The position numbers and the translations under genes were made by a program. From positions 3,286,001-3,350,000 of the forward strand of contig NC_011740.1 in assembly GCF_000026225.1 (NCBI RefSeq): 64,000 nucleotides of DNA, given 5' to 3'. The first letter of the stretch is position 1. Every line of letters starts with the position of its first letter. A model generated the notes under the pieces. It did no database searches and was not told the DNA's origin. It was given only the letters and a program-made list of their open reading frames with translations. The stretch comes from Escherichia fergusonii ATCC 35469 (GTDB lineage Bacteria > Pseudomonadota > Gammaproteobacteria > Enterobacterales > Enterobacteriaceae). Of this stretch, positions 8,949-15,663 are shown in pieces.

Positions 8949-9847
8949 TAGAGAGTCACTCCTGTATGAGACGTAATGGTATAATTTAAATCTTTATCGA
9001 AAACGATATGGCCTTTGCGGTGCGACCAGCACCCAACGTTTACTGCTACACCAATTGTGGAAGGATGACGTGCAGTATTTTCAATATTCACGCCCATCAC
9101 GGATGTATTACCAGACATTCCCTGAGGACCTAATCCAATTTTATTAATGCCCTCTTCAAGCATTTTTTCCAGTGATGCAGCCCGTTCATTTTCATTATGA
9201 GAACCAACCGGGCGCATCAGCGCTTTTTTCGACAGCAATGCAGCCGTTTCTACAGAGGTCGCCACACCAACACCTACCAACAGCGGCGGACAAGCATTTA
9301 GCCCGTAACTGGTCATCACATCCAGCACAAAGCGCGTCACACCTTCGTAGCCTGCGCCCGGCATTAATACCATCGCTTTACCCGGCAAAGAGCAGCCACC
9401 GCCAGCCATATAGGTATAAATGCTGCACTGATCAGAGTTGGGAACAATCTCCCAGAACACCGTTGGCGTACCTTTACCCACGTTTTTTCCGGTGTTGTAT
9501 TCATCAAATGTTTCGACGCTATTGTGCCGTAGTGGAGAGTCAACGGTCGCTTTGATCACCGCTTCACGCAGTAGTGCTTCCAGTTCGCCAATCAGTGGAA
9601 AATTCGTACCACACTCCACCAGAAACTGGATTACGCCGGTATCCTGACAAGACGGACGATCCAGTTCTTTTGCCAGACGCTGGTTATCAAACATGGTGGT
9701 AAAGATGACATTCGCCAGTTGGCTGGTCTCTTTTTTCTGTAAATCTTCCAGTTTTGCGGTGACATCATCAGGCAGTACTTTGCCGGTATATCCCACAAAC
9801 CTGGCCATAATATTGGTCATATGGGATATCTGTTCGCTTTTGCTCAT
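8948..9847 (-). CDS. Tartrate dehydratase / class I fumarase-type hydro-lyase, alpha subunit (4Fe-4S)
   Basis: 299 residues, TtdA/FumA N-terminal domain family. C67 (RPSCQDTG), C186 (NACPP) and C273 (VGCW) are spaced like the three cluster-ligating cysteines of class I fumarases, leaving one iron free for substrate. Other family blocks include SPLRHNSVETFDEYNTGKN, YMAGGGCSLPG and GPQGMSGNTSVMG. With the beta subunit it should convert a tartrate stereoisomer to oxaloacetate, or malate/fumarate. All cluster cysteines are present, so the enzyme looks functional and is expected to be oxygen-sensitive. It lies 31 bases after the transporter stop codon. A plain L-tartrate dehydratase is the main alternative reading. 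Confidence 0.9.
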   Translation of the reverse strand: MSKSEQISHMTNIMARFVGYTGKVLPDDVTAKLEDLQKKETSQLANVIFTTMFDNQRLAKELDRPSCQDTGVIQFLVECGTNFPLIGELEALLREAVIKATVDSPLRHNSVETFDEYNTGKNVGKGTPTVFWEIVPNSDQCSIYTYMAGGGCSLPGKAMVLMPGAGYEGVTRFVLDVMTSYGLNACPPLLVGVGVATSVETAALLSKKALMRPVGSHNENERAASLEKMLEEGINKIGLGPQGMSGNTSVMGVNIENTARHPSTIGVAVNVGCWSHRKGHIVFDKDLNYTITSHTGVTL

Positions 9848-9878
9848 AATTGCTCCTTGAAAAGGACAGTTGCGTTAA

Positions 9879-11147
9879 TTACGGGTGAAAGGGGAAAAGA
9901 ATTGGCAGCAAAATCAGGCTGACAATGGTTGAAACGATAATCAGGGGAATGCCAGCTTTGGCGTAGTCGATGAACTTATAGCCGCCAGCCGAGAGCACCA
10001 TCATATTTGCTGGCATACCAATGGGTGTGGCGTAGGCACAGGAACCGCCGATAACTGTTGCCATTAAAACAGCACGTGGATCTGCGCCCATTCCAGCTGC
10101 AATCGACAAACTTACGGGCACCAGCAACGCTGTTGTCGCAGTGTTAGACATAAAGTTGGTCATAATCACCGATAAGGTAAACACCGCCACCAGTAACATA
10201 AAAGGTGAGGAGTTTTGCCCCAACATGCTAATGACATAGTCAGCAACCAGTTTGCCAGCACCTGTCATCTCCAGTGCTTTTGCCAGCGCCAGCGTGCCGC
10301 CGAAGATAAAAATGGTCTGCGAATCAATAGCGTTATAGGCCTGTTTTTCATTCAGGACACCTGTCACCACTAACACCAGCGCCCCAACACAACCGATCAC
10401 TGCCAGACTAATACCGATCTGTTTTTCGAAGATCATGCCAAGGATCGTGGCGATCAATACCACCATAGACAGGATCTGCTTCCACTGTGGTATATGGCTG
10501 TAATCTCGTTGCTCGCCCACGCTACCAACCGCACCACCATTCGAGTTAGCAGGCAGGAATTTATAGCCAATTGTCAGGAAGTAAAAAATGCCGCAAGCCA
10601 GCATGGGCAGGCCGATTTTGGCGTATTCAAAAAAGCCAAACCCACTACCAATATTCTGTAAAGCGGACTGAGCAATCAGGTTACCCGGCGCACCAATCAG
10701 CGATAAGTTGCCGCCGAGCGCCGCAGCAAACACCAGTGGCATCAGCAGATGTGAGCGACTAAAACCTGATTTTGCTGCCACACCGATAACGACCGGAATC
10801 AACACCGCTGCTGTTCCGGTGTTGGAAAGAACACCGGACATCAATCCAGTCACCAGCATGATGGTGAAAATGAGCTGCTTTTCGGTTTTGGCAAAGCGAG
10901 TGATAACGCCGCCTACTTTATTCGCCATTCCGGTTTCGAATAGCGCACCGCCAACAATAAACATCGCAACAAATAAAATGACGTTATTGTCGATAAAACC
11001 GCCAAAAGCCTGTTTAACGTTGAGCACACCGGTAATGACCAGCGCAACACAAACGATCATAGAAGTGACCGCCAGCGGCACTTTTTCCCACACAAACATA
11101 GCTATGGCAAAGACCAGTAAACATAGGGTGATGGTAATGGGTTCCAT
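9879..11147 (-). CDS. SLC13/DASS-family dicarboxylate transporter (d-tartrate locus type)
   Basis: About 422 residues from the ATG at 11147 (MEPITITLCLLVFA). A TTG at 11189 would add 14 residues but lies inside a palindromic site next to the predicted transcription start, so it is rejected. The protein is almost all membrane helices and carries the two inverted-repeat signature blocks of the family, LSNTGTAAVLIPV and MSNTATTALLVPV, whose SNT motifs bind sodium and substrate carboxylate in DASS proteins. It is the first gene of a transporter-alpha-beta operon. The layout matches the Salmonella cluster whose transporter (STM3356) decides d-tartrate fermentation; that assignment is by context and memory, not by alignment. 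Confidence 0.85.
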   Translation of the reverse strand: MEPITITLCLLVFAIAMFVWEKVPLAVTSMIVCVALVITGVLNVKQAFGGFIDNNVILFVAMFIVGGALFETGMANKVGGVITRFAKTEKQLIFTIMLVTGLMSGVLSNTGTAAVLIPVVIGVAAKSGFSRSHLLMPLVFAAALGGNLSLIGAPGNLIAQSALQNIGSGFGFFEYAKIGLPMLACGIFYFLTIGYKFLPANSNGGAVGSVGEQRDYSHIPQWKQILSMVVLIATILGMIFEKQIGISLAVIGCVGALVLVVTGVLNEKQAYNAIDSQTIFIFGGTLALAKALEMTGAGKLVADYVISMLGQNSSPFMLLVAVFTLSVIMTNFMSNTATTALLVPVSLSIAAGMGADPRAVLMATVIGGSCAYATPIGMPANMMVLSAGGYKFIDYAKAGIPLIIVSTIVSLILLPILFPFHP

Positions 11148-11176
11148 ATTTATAATTATCCTATCAATGATATATG

Positions 11177-11192
11177 ATATTGTATCCAATAT
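11177..11192. promoter_or_regulatory. Palindromic operator candidate for the GntR regulators
   Basis: Perfect inverted repeat ATATTG-TATC-CAATAT, starting about five bases after the predicted transcription start. Size and position suit a dimeric FadR-type GntR repressor acting by occlusion. Two such regulators are encoded immediately upstream. Confidence 0.6.
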
Positions 11193-11203
11193 TGTTGGGG
11201 CGA

Positions 11204-11232
11204 AAATTATGCCTCGCGCCAGGCGAAGTCAA
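11204..11232 (-). promoter_or_regulatory. Sigma70 promoter of the transporter/hydro-lyase operon
   Basis: Minus strand: -35 TTGACT (11227-11232), 17-bp spacer, -10 TAATTT (11204-11209). Predicted transcription start near 11197, giving a leader of about 50 bases to the ATG at 11147. Confidence 0.7.
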
Positions 11233-11258
11233 CGCGTTTTTAAGAAATGGATCAGTTT

Positions 11259-11274
11259 TGCGATCTAAATCAAG
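11259..11274 (-). promoter_or_regulatory. CRP/FNR-like site upstream of the operon promoter
   Basis: The minus strand reads CTTGATTTAGATCGCA. The inner part TTGAT-N4-ATCGC matches the FNR consensus at 8 of 10 positions, and the whole also matches a CRP site at 7 of 10. Its centre is about 69-70 bases upstream of the predicted start, a position typical of class I activation. Confidence 0.4.
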
Positions 11275-11358
11275 ATCGTCAGAAAACGGTTTCGATGGAA
11301 AATTTATTCGTTATATCAATGATTAATATCGCCTGCACAGGAGGTGCAGACGATCAGA

Positions 11359-12024
11359 TCAGGCGGCGGGATCGTCTACGTAGCGGGTTAGCATGTTTTC
11401 CATTGAGCGAATAATATGGTCATGCATACGCTGGCGGGCCAGTTTTTCATCATTTTTTTCAAGAGCTTCTAATATACCTTTATGTTCCTGAATGGAAATA
11501 CCGGCATATTGCTCTTCCGTCACTTTATGACCCATCGACAGGCCATTCCACATATTGGAAAGCAGCATTTTCATTTTTTCATTACCCGCAGCGTTCCAGA
11601 TTTCCATATGAAACGCCTGATTCAGGTCGGAATATTCAGCAGAATTATTATCAGCGAGGGCTTTCTCCGCCGAATAGTACACCTGAGCAATGCGTGAAAT
11701 ATCGACTCCAGGGCGCGAGGCTTTCGCCACGGCTTCACTCTCCAGCAATGCCCGGATCTCGTAGTGTTCACGAATAGTTTGTTCCTTAATACCCAGCACA
11801 ACCGCACCTTTGTTTGGTCGTACTTTAATCAGTCCATCTGCCGCCAGAATCTGAAATGCTTCGCGCACGGGCATACTGGAGACGCCCACCATACTGGCAA
11901 TACCTTCCAGGGTGATCTCCTGTCCTTCCACCAGCTCACGAGACAGTATGGCCTTGCGTAATACCGCTGCGACCTGTTCTTTCGCTGAAAGAAGCTTAAT
12001 TTTCCCTAACTTAGGTCTCGGCAA
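11359..12024 (-). CDS. GntR/FCD transcriptional regulator 1 of the tartrate-type locus
   Basis: 221 residues. An N-terminal winged helix-turn-helix (about 10-80, motif LEGIASMVGVSSMPVREAF) is followed by a helical FCD ligand-binding domain (about 85-205) with the usual acidic and histidine residues (RALLESEA, LNQAFHMEIW). The start is TTG, with AAGGA about nine bases upstream, and it overlaps the end of the preceding regulator gene by 14 bases; no ATG lies near. FCD regulators usually sense carboxylates, so it is the probable local repressor or activator of the transporter operon that follows. Ligand unknown. Confidence 0.85.
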   Translation of the reverse strand: MPRPKLGKIKLLSAKEQVAAVLRKAILSRELVEGQEITLEGIASMVGVSSMPVREAFQILAADGLIKVRPNKGAVVLGIKEQTIREHYEIRALLESEAVAKASRPGVDISRIAQVYYSAEKALADNNSAEYSDLNQAFHMEIWNAAGNEKMKMLLSNMWNGLSMGHKVTEEQYAGISIQEHKGILEALEKNDEKLARQRMHDHIIRSMENMLTRYVDDPAA

Positions 12025-12640
12025 TTTCCAAATCCTTCATATGTTGACGCATAATTTCTGCTAATGAGAGGAAGTAACGCAGAGTGACCTGCACTATTTC
12101 ATCGCGTTCACCTTTGCCGATGGCAGTACTGAGTTCGCGTAAAAGTAGCGCTGACTCCTGGCTATCCTCTTTCAGATACAAAATGACATAAGAGATGTAG
12201 CCATCCAGAAACTGCTGGTAGGCTTTCGAAAGATAACGGTTATCAATATATGATACGAGTGTCAGATGAAATTCCAGCTCACGAGATTTATCTCCGGGCT
12301 GCGCCAGGCTCCGGGCAAGTTGCTTAAGTGTTTCGCCTGCCGCCGATGGAATTAAGGCAAACAGCTCAGCAGCCATTGCCGCAATGACACGAAAGATCTG
12401 ACTGACATCATCAGCAGCCAGTTTCGCCACTTGCATATGGCGGTTTGGCAAACGGATCAAAAAACCTTCCTGTTCAAGGGCTTGTAATGCTTCTCTGACC
12501 GGCATTCTTGAAAGCCCCAGTTGCTCAGCAATACTCTCCTGCGCCAGTTCATCGCCGGCCTGTATATTGCCGGACAAAATTTCGTAGCGAATGATTTGAG
12601 AGATCTGATCCCTGGTTTGCTTTCTTTCGATTTTCTTCAC
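12011..12640 (-). CDS. GntR/FCD transcriptional regulator 2 of the tartrate-type locus
   Basis: About 209 residues from a GTG at 12640 (VKKIERKQTRDQ), chosen because GGGGA sits five bases upstream. The longer ATG frame would run back through the mdh terminator and is rejected. A winged helix-turn-helix (about 8-75, QESIAEQLGLSRMPVREAL) is followed by a smaller, more divergent helical domain (about 80-205) lacking some canonical FCD metal residues. It is transcribed before, and overlaps, the other GntR gene. The pair could act as a heteromeric or hierarchical switch; this is inference. Paralogy is weak outside the DNA-binding domain. Confidence 0.8.
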   Translation of the reverse strand: MKKIERKQTRDQISQIIRYEILSGNIQAGDELAQESIAEQLGLSRMPVREALQALEQEGFLIRLPNRHMQVAKLAADDVSQIFRVIAAMAAELFALIPSAAGETLKQLARSLAQPGDKSRELEFHLTLVSYIDNRYLSKAYQQFLDGYISYVILYLKEDSQESALLLRELSTAIGKGERDEIVQVTLRYFLSLAEIMRQHMKDLEIAET

Positions 12641-12725
12641 AACATCCCCATCAGCTGTCACTAAAGACGCCGGGAGTTTAACAGATTTGTGACGTGGGTT
12701 AGTAATTCCAGTGAGGATCTGCAAG

Positions 12726-12754
12726 AACAAAAAACCGGAGGCATTACTCCGGTT
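12726..12754 (-). terminator. mdh terminator
   Basis: Minus strand: AACCGGAG-TAATGC-CTCCGGTT followed by a run of T. It is a strong rho-independent terminator shortly after the mdh stop codon, insulating mdh from the regulator genes. Confidence 0.9.
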
Positions 12755-12779
12755 TATCGTTGTGGTGATACAAATTCGC

Positions 12780-13718
12780 TTATTTATTAACGAACGCTTC
12801 ACCCAGCTGAATATCTTTCTTCAGTGTATCCAGCATACCTTCCAGCGCATTCTGTTCAAAAGCGCTCAGTTTGCCGATTGATTTACGTTCTTCTACGCCG
12901 TTTTTACCCAGCAGCAGTGGCTGAGAGAAGAAACGCGCATATTGGCCATCACCTTCTACATAGGCGCATTCCACCACACCTTTTTCACCCTGTAGCGCAC
13001 GAACCAATGACAGACCAAAGCGTGCTGCGGCCTGCCCCATCGACAATGTCGCAGATCCGCCACCGGCTTTTGCTTCCACCACTTCAGTACCCGCATTTTG
13101 GATACGTTTAGTCAGATCAGCAACTTCTTGCTCGGTAAAGCTCACGCCCGGAATCTGTGACAGCAGGGGCAGAATGGTCACGCCGGAATGGCCGCCAATT
13201 ACCGGAACTTCGATTTCGTCAGGTTGTTTGCCTTTAAGCTCTGCCACAAAAGTATTGGAGCGGATAATATCCAGCGTGGTTACGCCGAACAGTTTGTTTT
13301 TGTCATAAACACCCGCTTTTTTCAGCACTTCTGCTGCAATAGCAACAGTCGTGTTAACCGGGTTAGTAATGATACCAATGCAGGCTTTCGGGCAAGTGGT
13401 CGCAATTTGCTGGACCAGATTTTTCACAATGCCAGCATTCACGTTGAACAGGTCAGAACGATCCATACCTGGTTTACGCGCAACGCCCGCAGAGATCAGC
13501 ACCACATCAGCACCTTCGAGGGCTGGGGTAGCGTCTTCACCAGCAAAACCTTTAATTTTTACAGCAGTAGGAATGTGACTCAGATCAACAGCCACGCCGG
13601 GAGTAACTGGAGCGATGTCATACAGGGAGAGTTCTGAACCTGAAGGCAGTTGGGTTTTTAACAGTAGTGCAAGCGCCTGGCCGATACCACCAGCGGCGCC
13701 GAGGACTGCGACTTTCAT
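12780..13718 (-). CDS. mdh: Malate dehydrogenase (NAD+)
   Basis: 312 residues, same length as the E. coli enzyme. The Rossmann loop GAAGGIGQALALLL (about 7-20), substrate-binding arginines (ARKPGMDRSDL and around residue 153) and active-site histidine in IGGHSGVTILP (about 177) are all present. It interconverts malate and oxaloacetate in the TCA cycle and in the reductive anaerobic branch. The adjacent hydro-lyase could produce its substrate, oxaloacetate. The gene is divergent from argR. Confidence 0.99.
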   Translation of the reverse strand: MKVAVLGAAGGIGQALALLLKTQLPSGSELSLYDIAPVTPGVAVDLSHIPTAVKIKGFAGEDATPALEGADVVLISAGVARKPGMDRSDLFNVNAGIVKNLVQQIATTCPKACIGIITNPVNTTVAIAAEVLKKAGVYDKNKLFGVTTLDIIRSNTFVAELKGKQPDEIEVPVIGGHSGVTILPLLSQIPGVSFTEQEVADLTKRIQNAGTEVVEAKAGGGSATLSMGQAAARFGLSLVRALQGEKGVVECAYVEGDGQYARFFSQPLLLGKNGVEERKSIGKLSAFEQNALEGMLDTLKKDIQLGEAFVNK

Positions 13719-14068
13719 CCTAAACTCCTTATTATATTGATTAGCTAAATATTTGTTGCTCCGCGGCGGCGACCTTAATTCAGAAATTCAATGAATACAA
13801 TAACCACACTCTAAGAATGTGTACTCACGCGAATTTAGCTTTTATGTATTTAATTTTCCTGATTATAGCCACCCACACAACAGAACAACTTTCCAACAGG
13901 TATTGACAATATACCGTACTATTTGACCAAAACAACATCAATTTCATAACATTTTTTTTACTTTTGACGAGATTTGCGAGCCGTGACACAGGCATGTTTC
14001 TTGATAACGAAATTTGATAAAATTCTGCTCTTTCATAACATTATTTCAGCCCTCATCAGGGCAGACTG
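13719..14068. promoter_or_regulatory. mdh promoter side of the mdh-argR divergent region
   Basis: AT-rich, non-coding. It contains the mdh leader and promoters, which in E. coli are controlled by ArcA and CRP. I see no unambiguous -35/-10 pair and no RNA gene or coding remnant. Confidence 0.4.
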
Positions 14069-14106
14069 TTTGCATAAAAATTCATCTGTATGCACAATAA
14101 TGTTGT
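14069..14106 (+). promoter_or_regulatory. Tandem ARG boxes upstream of argR
   Basis: Box 1 at 14069-14086 contains TGCATAAAAATTCA, close to the ARG-box core TGAATAATTATTCA. A weaker second box follows within three bases (about 14089-14106, TGCACAATAATG). Paired boxes near the argR promoter fit arginine-dependent autoregulation by hexameric ArgR. Confidence 0.6.
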
Positions 14107-14132
14107 TTCTACTGCCATATTACGGGTGACTT

Positions 14133-14603
14133 ATGCGAAGCTCGGCAAAGCAAGAAGAATTAGTTAGAGCGTTCAAAGCGCTACTTAAAGAAGAAAAGTT
14201 TAGTTCACAGGGCGAAATCGTCGTCGCGTTGCAGGAACAAGGCTTTGACAATATCAATCAGTCTAAAGTCTCACGCATGCTGACGAAGTTTGGCGCAGTG
14301 CGTACTCGTAACGCCAAAATGGAAATGGTTTATTGCCTCCCGGCGGAACTGGGTGTACCGACAACATCCAGCCCATTGAAAAACCTGGTGCTGGACATCG
14401 ACTATAACGATGCCGTTGTGGTAATTCATACCAGCCCAGGTGCGGCGCAACTGATTGCTCGCCTGCTTGACTCTTTGGGTAAAGCAGAGGGGATTCTCGG
14501 CACCATCGCCGGTGATGACACAATCTTTACCACGCCCGCCAGCGGCTTCTCAGTGAAAGAACTGTACGAAGCTATTCTGGAACTGTTCGAACAAGAACTT
14601 TAA
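14133..14603 (+). CDS. argR: ArgR, arginine repressor
   Basis: 156 residues. An N-terminal winged helix (about 1-70, INQSKVSRMLTKFGAVRTRN) is followed by a C-terminal hexamerisation and arginine-binding domain (about 80-150) with the GTIAGDDTIF motif. It represses arginine biosynthesis, activates catabolism and is an accessory protein for ColE1 cer recombination. Tandem operator boxes precede it. Confidence 0.98.
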   Translation: MRSSAKQEELVRAFKALLKEEKFSSQGEIVVALQEQGFDNINQSKVSRMLTKFGAVRTRNAKMEMVYCLPAELGVPTTSSPLKNLVLDIDYNDAVVVIHTSPGAAQLIARLLDSLGKAEGILGTIAGDDTIFTTPASGFSVKELYEAILELFEQEL

Positions 14604-14607
14604 TCCC

Positions 14608-14633
14608 TTTCCCCCGTCGCCAGACGGGGGAAA
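14608..14633 (+). terminator. argR terminator
   Basis: Perfect 11-bp stem TTTCCCCCGTC / GACGGGGGAAA with loop GCCA, starting a few bases after the argR stop codon. The tail is only moderately T-rich. Confidence 0.75.
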
Positions 14634-14956
14634 TCTTTCGCCACTCCCCGTTTTCTCCATGGCCTTTCACCTACCTGCTTTAGCATTGAGTGCCTTTATT
14701 AGCGACCTCATATTGATGATATGAATACAAAATGTAAATCAGGTCTATTTCCTGGTAATTCACATCTCATTGATTTATCAACAATTAAAAAATGAAATGA
14801 TTCATATTTGTTATGATTTTAAGATTTGTTAACAATTAATATCACTGCAAATAATTAGCCAGGTATTAATTATTCATGCAACTAGTGTATACTTGATTTT
14901 GTGATGAGGGTCACGAAATAAAGGCCCTGATAAAGAATTCTACGAGGTGAAATAAT
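14634..14956 (+). promoter_or_regulatory. argR-yhcN gap with the yhcN promoter region
   Basis: About 320 bases, very AT-rich, with no gene remnant. A TATACT hexamer at 14888-14893 is the best -10 candidate, with a poor -35. The AT-richness suggests H-NS or stress control, in keeping with YhcN's stress role; that is inference. GAGGT about nine bases before the yhcN ATG is the ribosome binding site. Confidence 0.4.
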
Positions 14957-15220
14957 ATGAAAATGAAAACAACTGTTGCTGCCCTGAGTGTCCTCTCCGT
15001 ACTGTCTTTTGGTGCGTTCGCTGCTGACTCCATTAATGCTAATCAGGCGCAAAATCGTGAAGCAATCGGTACGGTATCCGTTAGTGGCGTTGCTTCTTCG
15101 CCAATGGATATGCGTGAAATGCTCAACAAAAAAGCAGAAGAGAAAGGGGCATCAGCCTATCAGATCACTGAAGCACGTAGCGGCGATACTTGGCACGCCA
15201 CGGCCGAACTGTACAAATAA
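14957..15220 (+). CDS. yhcN: YhcN, periplasmic stress-response protein (DUF1471/BhsA-McbA family)
   Basis: 87 residues. A signal peptide (about 1-22, cleaved after AFA) is followed by a single small DUF1471 domain with the typical IGTVSVSGVASSPMDMREML and SGDTWHATAELYK ends. Family members such as BhsA and YhcN respond to acid, peroxide or envelope stress; the biochemical function is not established. It is monocistronic, bracketed by hairpins. Confidence 0.93.
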   Translation: MKMKTTVAALSVLSVLSFGAFAADSINANQAQNREAIGTVSVSGVASSPMDMREMLNKKAEEKGASAYQITEARSGDTWHATAELYK

Positions 15221-15247
15221 ACCCTCATCGTCAAGTCCGACGATATT

Positions 15248-15274
15248 GCCCCCCAACTGCCGGGGGCTTTTTTT
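15248..15274 (+). terminator. yhcN terminator
   Basis: Stem GCCCCC / GGGGGC followed by seven T residues, 28 bases after the yhcN stop codon. It also lies just past the end of the convergent yhcO. Confidence 0.88.
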
Positions 15275-15277
15275 ATC

Positions 15278-15550
15278 TTAATGACGCATATTAAAGCGCA
15301 AGTGCCCTTCCAGTTCTTCTTCCGCTTCATCAAATAAAAGAATCAGAGCGCCAAAACGCCTGCGCGTTTTGTCATGGACATGAATAAACTCAATTTCCAG
15401 TGGCAGCGGTAGCTTATCCTCCATGATGACATCCCAAAGTGAGTCAAGATCGCGTACCTGATCCCGGGTAAGTCCAAACGTTTGGGTAAACTCACGGAAA
15501 AAATCTTCCAGGTTCTCAATCTCATCAAAATCAAAAGTATAGATATTCAT
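15278..15550 (-). CDS. yhcO: YhcO, barstar-family protein
   Basis: 90 residues starting MNIYTFDFDEIENLEDFF; a longer in-frame start would overlap the aaeB terminator and is rejected. The fold signature of barstar (ribonuclease inhibitor) is seen: an N-terminal strand, the acidic helix region DLDSLWDVIMED, and LPLPLEIEFIHV. No barnase-like ribonuclease gene is adjacent, so its partner is unknown. It converges with yhcN. Confidence 0.9.
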   Translation of the reverse strand: MNIYTFDFDEIENLEDFFREFTQTFGLTRDQVRDLDSLWDVIMEDKLPLPLEIEFIHVHDKTRRRFGALILLFDEAEEELEGHLRFNMRH

Positions 15551-15629
15551 CAACTGCACCATTTTTTCCGTCGGCTTTCCACATGACATAGTGATCAGAT
15601 TATCCGCACAACGACTAAGTATAGGCGTA

Positions 15630-15659
15630 AAAAAACCGACGCTGTTGGCATCGGTTTTC
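15630..15659 (-). terminator. aaeXAB terminator
   Basis: Minus strand: AAAACCGA...TCGGTTTTTTT, an 8-bp stem with T tract directly after the aaeB stop codon, ending the efflux operon before yhcO. Confidence 0.8.
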
Positions 15660-15663
15660 ATAC

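Larger units (their letters stand above)
11162..11323. repeat. 10-bp direct repeat flanking the transporter promoter
   Basis: TATCAATGAT occurs at 11162-11171 and again at 11314-11323, on either side of the promoter and operator region. The right-hand copy sits in a near-palindrome (TATCAATGATTAATA). These may be additional regulator half-sites. Confidence 0.4.

Noticed and set aside
11148..11189. TTG-initiated N-terminal extension of the transporter
   Set aside because: Its start falls inside the palindromic site and only about eight bases from the predicted transcription start, leaving no room for a ribosome binding site.
10708..11268. 186-codon plus-strand frame opposite the dicarboxylate transporter
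   Set aside because: It is a mirror of the membrane-protein codons and covers the promoter and operator; no family match is visible.
12641..12802. Longer ATG start for the second GntR regulator
   Set aside because: It would begin inside the mdh coding end and translate through the mdh terminator; the GTG at 12640 has a good Shine-Dalgarno sequence.
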